Shown here: positions 24,052 to 31,982 of the stretch, piece after piece
Position numbering within the stretch: position 1 is the stretch's first letter
How the letters are laid out: every line of letters begins with the position of its first letter
From: Engelhardtia mirabilis
GTDB lineage: Bacteria > Planctomycetota > UBA1135 > GCA-002686595
Assembly: GCA_007751255.1 (NCBI GenBank)
Contig: CP036296.1
Span: forward strand, 3,658,001-3,722,000
Length of the DNA stretch: 64,000 bases
Direction: 5' to 3'
Program-made: the position numbers and the translations under genes
The notes under the pieces: model-generated
The model's input: only the letters and a program-made list of their open reading frames with translations
Databases searched by the model: none
What the model was told of the DNA's origin: nothing

Positions 24052-24404
24052 CCCGACTCGACTGGTGGAGCCGCTGGGGTGACTCGCTCGAGAACCTCCA
24101 GGCGCTCCACTGGCCGCACGGGCGGATGACTGAGGTTCGCGACGAGTTCTTCGAGCTCGCCCCGGACCCGACCTCCGAAGACCTCGACCAGGTCTTCCGA
24201 CTGTGCAGCAACTCGCGCGCGTGGAACGGACCGATGCCCCTCCCCTTCCCTATCTCCGAGATCGTCGCAGCCGCCCGCGTCCTGGGAGTCCAATCCCCGG
24301 CGCGGGTGCGCGAGGTCGTGGAGACGGTGCAGGTGATGGACGCCCAATGGCGGAACTCGATCCGAAGCCGAGCGGAAAGCGAGGGCGCCGATGCCGACTC
24401 TTGA
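23602..24404 (+). CDS. Tail assembly chaperone, -1 frameshift fusion (lambda GT analogue, about 267 aa)
   Basis: A -1 slip at 24,039-24,045 continues the frame as ALARLDWWSRWGDSLENLQA then LHWPHGRMTEVRDEFFELAP to a stop at 24,402-24,404, with no stop codon between. The extension (119 residues) overlaps the tape-measure start by 14 bases, as in lambda and many siphophages. An independent gene from ATG 24,126 is possible but has no evident ribosome-binding site and leaves the preceding open stretch unexplained. The fusion is normally made at a few percent of the short form; that ratio is from the family, not seen here. Confidence 0.72.
24039..24045 (+). promoter_or_regulatory. Programmed -1 frameshift slippery heptamer GGGAAAG
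   Basis: G GGA AAG lies exactly in the zero frame of the short chaperone, two codons before its stop. It is the same heptamer used by lambda genes G and T. The -1 frame is open upstream and downstream. Confidence 0.8.
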
Positions 24405-27400
24405 GGCAACGATCGATGCCGCCAAGGCCAAGAGAGGCGCCGACGAGTTCAACCGCGCCGTCGACTCGATGGCCGACGAGGCGGAACAGGCCGGACTCGA
24501 GGTCAACAGGCTCGAGGTCCAGACGGATAGGCTCGGCACCACGGCCTCACGCACTGCCGTCTTTGCCACCTCCCTGGCAGTGGCATTCGCGGCATTCGCC
24601 GGCGGTCGTGAGGCGGTTCGTACCCTCGCCGACTTCGAGCGTGGCCTGATCGGGGTCGGGAAGACCGCCGACCTCGAGGGTTCTGCCCTCTCCGCGCTCG
24701 GGGACGACATCCGCGACCTGTCGCGCGAGGTGCCGGCGACCACGGCCGAGCTGCTCGAGATTGCTCAGGCTGCCGGCCAGCTTGGGGTCAAGGGGCGCAG
24801 CGACATCCTCGCCTTCACGGAGACCCTGGCGAAGCTCGGGGGCGCCTCAGACCTCGCAGGCGAAGAGGCTGCCCAGACCCTCGCGCGGCTGCTCAACATC
24901 ACCGGCGAGAGCGCCAGTGAGGTCGGACGCCTCGGATCGGTGATCGTCGCCCTGGGCAACTCCCAGGCGGCGACCGAGTCCCAGATCGCGCGGTCCGCGT
25001 CGGAAGTTGCGAAGGCGACCGCGGCCTATGAGGTCTCCTCGGCTCAGGCTTCGGCGCTCGGCGCGGCCCTGGCTGCGTTGGGTGTCCAGGCCGAGCTGGG
25101 GGGATCCACGGTTGGCCGCTCGTTCCGCGCGATCGATGCGGCCGTTCGCTCCGGCGGACCGGCGCTTGAGGCTCTGGAGAGGCTGACCGGCCGCGGAGCC
25201 GCTGACCTTCAGGTCAACTTCCGAAGCGATCCGGTCGAGGTCTTCCGGGACCTGATCCGCGGCCTACGCGACCTGGGGAGAGAGGGGGGTGACGCAACGG
25301 CTGCCCTGGAGTCCATTGGACTTACCGGGGACCGGCTGCTGGCGGTAATCCCAACCCTCGCCCAGGGCTACGACGTCCTCACCAGTTCCCTAGCGACTGC
25401 GAATGCGGAGGTCGAGAACGCCACAGCCCTGGACAAGGAAGCAGCCAAGGCCGTCGAGGCGCTGTCCAACCAATGGAAGCTCCTCGGGAACTCCGTCGAG
25501 TCCTCCGTTACCCAGTTCGGTGACTCCACGGGGGCCCTCTCTGACGCAGTGAGGCTGACCCGGGAGGTCGTCGACGAGGTGGCGGGGCTTGACACCCGCA
25601 GCTCGGGCGCTTCGCTCAGCGTGGAAGCGCTTGCGACTGCGGTCCGAAGCCTCGGCGGCGCGCTGGCGGGAGTTGCGGTCGGCGGCGGGATCCAGGCGCT
25701 TGGTACCGTCCCTCGCGCGCTTAGTTCGGTCGCACGAATCGCGGCTTCGAACCCCTTCGTCGCTCTCGGCGCAAGCGCAGGCGCGCTGGCTGGGCTATTC
25801 GCGAGCGCCAGCGCCGAGGCGCGGGAGCTGAGCGAAGAGCTGGAAGGGGTGCTCAACACCGGGGATCAGGTCGAAGCCTTCTTCAGAAGGTTATCCGACC
25901 TCGAGGTTGGAATCGGGCGCGCTGAGACGGAGGGGGACCTCGATCGCCAGCTCGAGAAAGCGAAGCAGGTCCAGGCCGAGCTGACCCGATTTGCCGACTC
26001 GCTTGCGGCCGCGTCGGCCCCCGACCGCCTTTCCGTCTCCTCCCTCAGGGGCGAGGGGATCAGCGGAGAGGTTCTGGACCAGGTCCTGGACGCCGCAAGG
26101 ATCGACTTCGCGCAGAGGTTCAGGGACTTCTCGAGCAGCGTTGCGGAAGACCTGGCAAGCGAACTAGAGGGGGTCGCAAGTGGGGCCAGCCGACGCATCT
26201 CCGACCAGTCGATCGACGGCGCGCTGACTCTCGCCGATCAGCTCACCCGGACGCTCGGACTCGACGCGCTCGATGCGTCAGGCGTCGACCTCTCGCCCGC
26301 CGTGAATGCAGTTCGGGACTTCACGGAACTCGCTGACGAACTTGAGGTGGCGAAGCGTCGCATTCGCGATGCAAGCCTCGAAGACGACGGCGCCGGTCGG
26401 CGCGCTCTCATCAGCAGCGCCACGCGCGACCTTGAACGGCTGCGACCGGAGCTGGCACAGGCGGCGCAGGGGCTCGCCGAGGTGGTCCAGGCCAGCTTCG
26501 ACGGAGTCGAGATCGGTGTCGTCGACAAAGATACGGTCATCGAGACTCTGGACGCCATCCGCCCCGAGGCGACAGCTCGGGTCGAGGCGCTCACCAGGGA
26601 CCTCGAAGAGCGTGCCGCGGCCGGTGGAGAGCAGGTCGGAGGCGCTCTCGGGGAGAACATCAAGAGCGGGCTTGAAGGCTCGTTCGCAGCAGGCAGCGCG
26701 CGCCAGTTCCTGCCGCTGGAGCGCTTCTTCGCTGGGCTCCAGTTCGAGACCGCTCTAGCCGGCGAGGCGGCAGACGCGCAGAGCGACCTGCGAGCCGCCA
26801 GGGATGGCGCCGCGGCTGCGTTCCAGAGCGGCCGCCTCGACCTGATCCCACAAAGCATCCTCCAGGCGATCGCGCTGACGCGGCTCCAGACCGAAGCCGA
26901 GCGCGAGCTTGCCGAGCAGCGGGCGGAATCGGCTGACCTGGCGCTGGCTGCCCAGCCCAACGACAACAGGGCCGCCGCCTTCGAGGGTGAGGTCGACCGG
27001 TTCAGCCGATCGCTCCAGGAGCAGTTCGAGCTCGTCGGGAAGTCCCGCGAGCAGCAAGAGGAGTTACTCCTCATCCGAGACCTCAACTCCCTGGCGCTCG
27101 CCGCCGAAGCTGAGGGCCTGGACGCCGTCGCGGTCTCGATCCGAGGGCAAGAGGATGCGATCGTCAGCCTGCTCCAGCGGCTCCAGGACGAGCGCGCCGC
27201 GGCCGAGCTGGTGAACCAGATCAGCGAGGGCCTCGCCGGCGCCGGCACCGACTTCGTCGACCAGTTCATCGAAGACCTGGACCGCGTCGAGGACGCGCTC
27301 GAGGTGCTCGCGAACCGCGTGCGCCGGATCTTCCTGGAGGCGCTGCTGTTTGACCCGCTCGACGACTTCCTGGGGAGTTTCCTCAAGGACTTCTTCTCGG

Positions 27401-27756
27401 GCTTCGGGTCAGGCATTGGTGGCGGCGGCAGCAAGGGCGGCAGCTCGTTCCCAGGAAGTGCCGCCAACTCAGGCACCGGCGGAGTCGCCGGCGGCGGCAG
27501 TTCGTTCCCTGGAAGCTCGGCCAACTCTGGCTTGGTGCTGAAGTCGCTACCAGCCCCCGAGATTCCGCCAGGACTGCCAACAGGTCCAGGGTTCGCCACT
27601 CCCGGCAGCTTCTCGGGTGCAAAGGCCGGCAGCTCCTCAACCTTCGTGGTGAACGTGACTCAGAACTTCAGCGGCCAGACCGACCGAGCCACCGTCGACT
27701 ACGCCGCCCAACAGGTCGGCAAGCGCGCTCGTCGCGCAGTCAGGGAGGGCCGCTAG
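24391..27756 (+). CDS. Tail tape measure protein (1,121 aa)
   Basis: The long helical protein sets tail length and is ejected ahead of DNA. N-terminal 'MADEAEQAGLEVNRLEVQTD' and 'DFERGLIGVGKTADLEGSAL' with 'VKGRSDILAFTETLAKLGGA...GEEAAQTLARLLNITGE' match the TP901/Phage minor tail family. A hydrophobic segment occurs near 50-70 (AVFATSLAVAFAAFAGG), the middle is coiled coil, and the C-terminus is Gly/Ser-rich with two near-identical SSFPGS(A/S)ANSG repeats. At roughly 0.15 nm per residue the tail would be about 165 nm long; this is a rule-of-thumb estimate. Confidence 0.9.
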   Translation: MPTLEATIDAAKAKRGADEFNRAVDSMADEAEQAGLEVNRLEVQTDRLGTTASRTAVFATSLAVAFAAFAGGREAVRTLADFERGLIGVGKTADLEGSALSALGDDIRDLSREVPATTAELLEIAQAAGQLGVKGRSDILAFTETLAKLGGASDLAGEEAAQTLARLLNITGESASEVGRLGSVIVALGNSQAATESQIARSASEVAKATAAYEVSSAQASALGAALAALGVQAELGGSTVGRSFRAIDAAVRSGGPALEALERLTGRGAADLQVNFRSDPVEVFRDLIRGLRDLGREGGDATAALESIGLTGDRLLAVIPTLAQGYDVLTSSLATANAEVENATALDKEAAKAVEALSNQWKLLGNSVESSVTQFGDSTGALSDAVRLTREVVDEVAGLDTRSSGASLSVEALATAVRSLGGALAGVAVGGGIQALGTVPRALSSVARIAASNPFVALGASAGALAGLFASASAEARELSEELEGVLNTGDQVEAFFRRLSDLEVGIGRAETEGDLDRQLEKAKQVQAELTRFADSLAAASAPDRLSVSSLRGEGISGEVLDQVLDAARIDFAQRFRDFSSSVAEDLASELEGVASGASRRISDQSIDGALTLADQLTRTLGLDALDASGVDLSPAVNAVRDFTELADELEVAKRRIRDASLEDDGAGRRALISSATRDLERLRPELAQAAQGLAEVVQASFDGVEIGVVDKDTVIETLDAIRPEATARVEALTRDLEERAAAGGEQVGGALGENIKSGLEGSFAAGSARQFLPLERFFAGLQFETALAGEAADAQSDLRAARDGAAAAFQSGRLDLIPQSILQAIALTRLQTEAERELAEQRAESADLALAAQPNDNRAAAFEGEVDRFSRSLQEQFELVGKSREQQEELLLIRDLNSLALAAEAEGLDAVAVSIRGQEDAIVSLLQRLQDERAAAELVNQISEGLAGAGTDFVDQFIEDLDRVEDALEVLANRVRRIFLEALLFDPLDDFLGSFLKDFFSGFGSGIGGGGSKGGSSFPGSAANSGTGGVAGGGSSFPGSSANSGLVLKSLPAPEIPPGLPTGPGFATPGSFSGAKAGSSSTFVVNVTQNFSGQTDRATVDYAAQQVGKRARRAVREGR

Positions 27757-28719
27757 ATGGCGTTCGACGAAGTCGTGTTCCCGCTGACGCCGAGCTACGG
27801 CACCAGCGACTCGGTCGACCACGGCGGCGACCACTTCCAGTCGAAGGGCGGGCGGCTGTTCTACGTCGCGCACTCGGGAGACCCTGTGCGGCGCTGGAAC
27901 CTCCAGCTTGATCGGCGGCAGAAGACCGAGATCGCGAACCTCTCGCGCTTCATGCTCGCCAGGCGCGGCGGGCGCAACGGCTTTCGCTTCACCGATCCCC
28001 GGGACTACACGACGAACCAGGACGGTCGAAGCGCCTACGGATACCTCGACACCCTCATCGGCATCGGGGACGGCTCAACGCGCGCCTTCCAGCTCCTCAA
28101 GAACTACATCAGCGGGTCGTCGGCAGTTTCCCGGATCATCACCAAGCCGGTGCCCAGCGAGTTCGCTGCGGGCGTCAACGGCGTGCTCACGGACCCCTCG
28201 GACTACTCACTCGACGCCACCACCGGCATCGTCACCTTCGACACGGCGCCCAGCCTCGGCCTCGCGGTAACCGCCGGCTACGAGTTCCACATCCCGGTCT
28301 CTGCCGGTCCCCAAGCAGACCGCGGCTTCGGCGTCCAGTTCGACGCCTACAACTCCGAGACGGGCGTCGACCTGGACCTGATAGAGCTGCTTCCCGAGGA
28401 CGCTACGCAGCCGCTGACGATCGGTCACCGAGGCTCGACTACCAGCGACAACCCGAGCGGCTACGTCGCGGTCGAGAGGCTCGGCCCGCTCGTCTGGGAG
28501 ATCACCGACAGCAGCACGACCGGTTGGCTCCTGCCCGATCCTCAAGGGCTCTGGCCTGGTGGCCCGTACTACGCGCTCGTCAATAACTCGGGCACCTCCA
28601 AGGCGGTCCAGTACCCCAGCGGCGCCGTGACCTTCGGGGCGGTCTCGGCCAGCTCGGCACGGCGTGTCTTCCTGGTCCGCAACTCGACCACCGGCCAATA
28701 CACCTGGACCCTCCTGTGA
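27757..28719 (+). CDS. Distal tail protein, DUF2460/GTA gp12-like (320 aa)
   Basis: The N-terminus 'MAFDEVVFPLTPSYGTSDSV' with 'RRWNLQLDRRQKTEIANLSR' and 'NGFRFTDPRDYTT' is the DUF2460 signature (FRFxDxxDY), followed by a beta region with 'TGIVTFDTAPSLG' as in gp12 of gene transfer agents. Residues 215-320 are an added beta-rich domain not found in the short family members. It follows the tape measure immediately and forms the ring at the tail end. Confidence 0.8.
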   Translation: MAFDEVVFPLTPSYGTSDSVDHGGDHFQSKGGRLFYVAHSGDPVRRWNLQLDRRQKTEIANLSRFMLARRGGRNGFRFTDPRDYTTNQDGRSAYGYLDTLIGIGDGSTRAFQLLKNYISGSSAVSRIITKPVPSEFAAGVNGVLTDPSDYSLDATTGIVTFDTAPSLGLAVTAGYEFHIPVSAGPQADRGFGVQFDAYNSETGVDLDLIELLPEDATQPLTIGHRGSTTSDNPSGYVAVERLGPLVWEITDSSTTGWLLPDPQGLWPGGPYYALVNNSGTSKAVQYPSGAVTFGAVSASSARRVFLVRNSTTGQYTWTLL

Positions 28720-30050
28720 CGGTCACGGTCGAACAGTTCGGCAACGCCAGGGACATCACCGACACAGGTGCCGATATCCCCTTGAGCTGGCTGGACCGGG
28801 TCGTCGTTGTGCGCGTGCTCCAGGACGATACGGCGACCGTAGTGCTGCCCGCGTGCAACATCGAGGCCGCGCAGTTCCCGGGCTTCTACCTGGAGATCGC
28901 CTGCATCCCCTTCGACCCGTCGACGACCACGGCCACGGTCGAGGTCAGGGATGCGGCAGGAGGTCTCGTCACTTCGATCTCCAGATTCAGCGCCCGCTCG
29001 CTGTTCCTGGTGACGCCGGGGACGCTCGCCGGATCGTGGTCGGCGACGCCCGGGGGTTCCACGCTCACGAACGCGAGCCCCACCGTCGGCCGGGAGACGC
29101 TCGTCGTCGGGGGCTACAACGCGGCCGGGTCGATCTCGGACACATGCTCCAGGTACGACGGGCTGCTACAGGTCTGGATCACCGAGCCGGCTCTTGCGAT
29201 CGGTCGCGCCGGCGCCGCGGCGTTCTCGCTCGAGCCACCGCTCGGCGGCCTCGGCGCGGACGGCACGGGGCAGGCTTGGGTTGTCGGCGGGCAGGACGCG
29301 ACGCTCGCGGCGACGAACTACGCCGACACCTTCGAGGCGGGGGTTCGCAACTCCGAGCTGGGCCTTCCGGTGACGACCTACTGGGCCGGCGGCGCAGAGA
29401 CCGGCGGCAGCACCGGGATCGTCACTCCCGGCATCGGCAACCTGTCCGGCGTCTACGAGGTGTCGAACCCCGACACCAACCCCGTCACCTGGACCGCCAA
29501 GGCGAGCACCCCGGTCAGCTTCTCGTCGACCTCGTGCGCGGCGAACACTCGCAGCGCCTCGCCCGCCCGCGTCTACCTCACCGGCGGCAACAGCCCGGCC
29601 TCGATCTCGGGCCAGTCGACTCTCGTCTACACGATCAGCGCCGATTCCTGGAGCGCCGACGCCCCGGGTTGGCCCGCGCGGACGCCCACATGGGAGCGGG
29701 CCACGACCTGGCTCGATCTCGACGAGCGCCCGGGAATGCTCCTGATCGGCGGCCTGTTCGACTCCACGGGCGTCGCCTACGAGTCCGATCAGGTCTGGCG
29801 CTTCTACGAGGCGAGCACCAGCAGCTTCGGCTGGAAGGAACTGCCCTCGATGCCCTTCGGCCGGCACTCGCACGGGACGAGCTGGCAGGAGGCTGCCGGC
29901 CGCGCCTACGTGGTCGGCGGCTCATTCACCCCCACGGGGACCACCGACTCGGTCCTCTCCATCGGCCGGGACTGGGCATGGCGGGCGAGCGAGACCCCCA
30001 TGGTCTCCCCCCGCCGTCAACCCGCAGTCACGGAGTACGCCCCTTGGTAG
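28716..30050 (+). CDS. Kelch-type beta-propeller protein in the tail module (444 aa)
   Basis: A GTG start overlaps the previous stop. After an N-terminal domain of about 130 residues (VEQFGNARDITDTGADIPLS), repeated blades with kelch signatures appear: 'RETLVVGGYNAAG', 'GQAWVVGGQDATL', 'ARVYLTGGNSPAS', 'PGMLLIGGLFDST' and 'GRAYVVGGSFTPT', each a hydrophobic strand plus double Gly, with downstream Tyr/Trp (YTISADSWSAD, WRFYEASTSSFGWKELPSMP). Kelch propellers bind proteins or glycans. Placed between two tail-tip genes, it is most likely a receptor-binding or side-fibre component. Confidence 0.68.
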   Translation: MTVTVEQFGNARDITDTGADIPLSWLDRVVVVRVLQDDTATVVLPACNIEAAQFPGFYLEIACIPFDPSTTTATVEVRDAAGGLVTSISRFSARSLFLVTPGTLAGSWSATPGGSTLTNASPTVGRETLVVGGYNAAGSISDTCSRYDGLLQVWITEPALAIGRAGAAAFSLEPPLGGLGADGTGQAWVVGGQDATLAATNYADTFEAGVRNSELGLPVTTYWAGGAETGGSTGIVTPGIGNLSGVYEVSNPDTNPVTWTAKASTPVSFSSTSCAANTRSASPARVYLTGGNSPASISGQSTLVYTISADSWSADAPGWPARTPTWERATTWLDLDERPGMLLIGGLFDSTGVAYESDQVWRFYEASTSSFGWKELPSMPFGRHSHGTSWQEAAGRAYVVGGSFTPTGTTDSVLSIGRDWAWRASETPMVSPRRQPAVTEYAPW

Positions 30051-30697
30051 ACCTGGCGCTCATCGAGCAGTTCCACCGCCGCTTCCACACGATCCCCCAG
30101 CTCGAGGCGGGCCTGGTCCGGGGCGAGGCCGCGACGCCTTGGGGTGTGCTTCGCCAGCTCGCGCGCGAGGTTGCGGCGCGCCGCGACGGGATCCGCCAGC
30201 GGCTTGTCCAGGCCGAGGACGCCAAGCTCGAGTCGGAGGCCGCCGGCAAGAGCCAGCGCCCCGTGCGCGCCACCGTGCTGGCCCAGACGGCCGTCGAGCA
30301 GGTGCGGGCCGCCGAGGACTTGGCGGCCGAGATGCTCGCGCTCGCGGGCGTTGCCGACGCGCTGGCTCAGCAGTTCGCGGGGCTCACCGAGGCGGAGATG
30401 GCCGAGCTCGACGATACCGAGCAGGCGGGGCGGCTGCTCATGCGCGCCCTCTCGACCCTGCGCCTGACGGGGCGCCCCGACGCCCAAGCCCTCGATCGGG
30501 CCTGGAGGCTGGGCCATGCGGGCCGGGGCATGGCTGGCCTGTTGAGCGACCCCGAGGCGCTCGGGACCCACGTCCAGGGCCTCCTCGACCGCCTGGAGAG
30601 CGTGCCCAAGACGCAGGCAGTCGAGCGCGCCCAAGCCGTCGCCGCCCTCCGCCAGGAGGCCACCTCGATCGGCTTCCTGCTGCCCCCCATCGACTGA
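30044..30697 (+). CDS. Helical phage protein (217 aa), TTG start
   Basis: TTG 30,044 overlaps the end of the kelch gene and follows GGAG at about 8 bases. The product (VDLALIEQFHRRFHTIPQLE ... LEAGLVRGEAATPWGVLRQL) is wholly helical with coiled-coil segments (LQAEDAKLESEAAG, QVRAAEDLAAEMLALAGV). Much longer readings in this frame cross the kelch gene and are not credible. It may be an adaptor or chaperone for the kelch protein; no family recognised. Confidence 0.55.
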   Translation: MVDLALIEQFHRRFHTIPQLEAGLVRGEAATPWGVLRQLAREVAARRDGIRQRLVQAEDAKLESEAAGKSQRPVRATVLAQTAVEQVRAAEDLAAEMLALAGVADALAQQFAGLTEAEMAELDDTEQAGRLLMRALSTLRLTGRPDAQALDRAWRLGHAGRGMAGLLSDPEALGTHVQGLLDRLESVPKTQAVERAQAVAALRQEATSIGFLLPPID

Positions 30698-31575
30698 TGC
30701 CGCTTCTCTCCCTACCGCAGCCGATGCAAGAGATCGCCCAGAGCCGCGTGCAGCGGCCGGCGCTCTGCTACATCGTGGCCCGGCGGGACGGGCAGACCCT
30801 CGCGATCACCAACGCCTCGAAGGTGATCCCCTGGAGCGGCTGGCGGTTCATCCCCACGGCCTCAGCCCAGGACTCGGCGGTCGAGCAGGAGACGGGTATG
30901 GCCCCGGGCACCCTCGACCTAGGCGGCGTGATCTCCTCGGACCTCATCACCGACGACGACCTCGACGCCGGGCGCTACAACGACGCGCGGATCACGCGCT
31001 ACCTGTTCGACTTCGAGCACGTCTGGCTTGGGCCGCTCACAACCGACGTCTTCCACGTCGCAACCGTCGAGCGCACGGGCTCCTACTGGACCGCCCAGAC
31101 CACCAGCCTCGCGGGCAAGCTGGACCGCAAGGTCGGGGGCCGCTACCAGCGCACCTGCGACCACCCGGAGCTGGGAGACCCCGTGAAGTGTCGGGCGGAC
31201 ATCGCCCCGCTGTCGCTCTACGCCAGGGCGATCACGGCCGTTGACGCCTCGGCCGCGCGCAGGGTCTGCACCGTCGACACCGCGCTCGGGTCGGGGTTCG
31301 CCACCGACCGCTTCACTTTCGGAAAGCTCATCGTCCGCCGGGGCAACAACCACGGGATCTCCAGGAAGATCGCGGCCTGGAGCGACTCGACTAAGGTCGT
31401 CCAGCTCGCGAGCCTCATGCCGCTTCCGCTCGAGGTCGGGGACGTGGTGGACCTGATCGTCGGCTGCGCGCGGGACTTCATCACCTGCCGCGACGACTTC
31501 GGGAACGCGATCAACTTCGGCGGCAACGACCGGATGCCCGGTCCCGACGAGATCCTCAAGCCGGCAACCTCTTGA
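30697..31575 (+). CDS. Tail tip protein, DUF2163/BR0599 (GTA gp13-like, 292 aa)
   Basis: Family features are 'GGVISSDLITDDDLDAGRYN', 'LFDFEHVWLGPLTTDVFHVA', a Cys-rich core (RTCDHPELGDPVKCRADIA) and the C-terminal 'VGCARDFITCRDDFGNAINF' plus GG, matching phage BR0599-type proteins that bind iron-sulfur or disulfide-stabilised hubs at the tail tip. The order DUF2460-(insert)-DUF2163-NlpC/P60-gp15 is that of gene transfer agents and related siphophages. ATG overlaps the upstream TGA. Confidence 0.78.
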   Translation: MPLLSLPQPMQEIAQSRVQRPALCYIVARRDGQTLAITNASKVIPWSGWRFIPTASAQDSAVEQETGMAPGTLDLGGVISSDLITDDDLDAGRYNDARITRYLFDFEHVWLGPLTTDVFHVATVERTGSYWTAQTTSLAGKLDRKVGGRYQRTCDHPELGDPVKCRADIAPLSLYARAITAVDASAARRVCTVDTALGSGFATDRFTFGKLIVRRGNNHGISRKIAAWSDSTKVVQLASLMPLPLEVGDVVDLIVGCARDFITCRDDFGNAINFGGNDRMPGPDEILKPATS

Positions 31576-31982
31576 ACGACTCCACGCGCATCGCAGCGGC
31601 CGAGGCCGCGCTGGGCTACATCGGGACCCCGTTCCACCACCAGGGGCGCGTGCCAGGCGTGGGGCTCGACTGCGCCGGCATCGCACTCGCCGCCTACGCG
31701 GCCCAGGGCGTCGAGCTGCCGACGATCGACGCCTACCCGTCAGATCCCCCGCCGGAGCTGCTGCGGACGTGGCTGGAGCAGCTCGCGACCGAGGTCGACG
31801 GGCCAGAAGTCGGGGGCCTTGTGCTGCTGCGAGTCGGAGGCCCCTTGGCTGGCGCTCGGCACCTGGGCCTCTTCGTCGATGGTGGGCGGTTCGTCCACGT
31901 CATGCGCGACTTCAAGGTCCAGACGCAGGTGCTGGACCCGAAGTGGCTGCGGCGGGTTGACAGCTACTGGAGGGCTGCCTGA
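31572..31982 (+). CDS. NlpC/P60 tail peptidase (GTA gp14-like, 136 aa)
   Basis: TTG at 31,572 overlaps the preceding stop. The catalytic Cys lies in 'VPGVGLDCAGIALAA' and the His in 'GARHLGLFVDGGRFVHV', with the typical NlpC/P60 spacing. The enzyme cleaves peptide cross-bridges in peptidoglycan and, as a tail component, opens the host wall during DNA entry. Length is normal for the phage subfamily. Confidence 0.8.
   Translation: MNDSTRIAAAEAALGYIGTPFHHQGRVPGVGLDCAGIALAAYAAQGVELPTIDAYPSDPPPELLRTWLEQLATEVDGPEVGGLVLLRVGGPLAGARHLGLFVDGGRFVHVMRDFKVQTQVLDPKWLRRVDSYWRAA

Noticed and set aside
24126-24404. Independent gene for the 92-residue protein downstream of the first tail chaperone
   Set aside because: The -1 frame is open back to the slippery heptamer and no ribosome-binding site is evident at 24,126, so the frameshift fusion explains it better.
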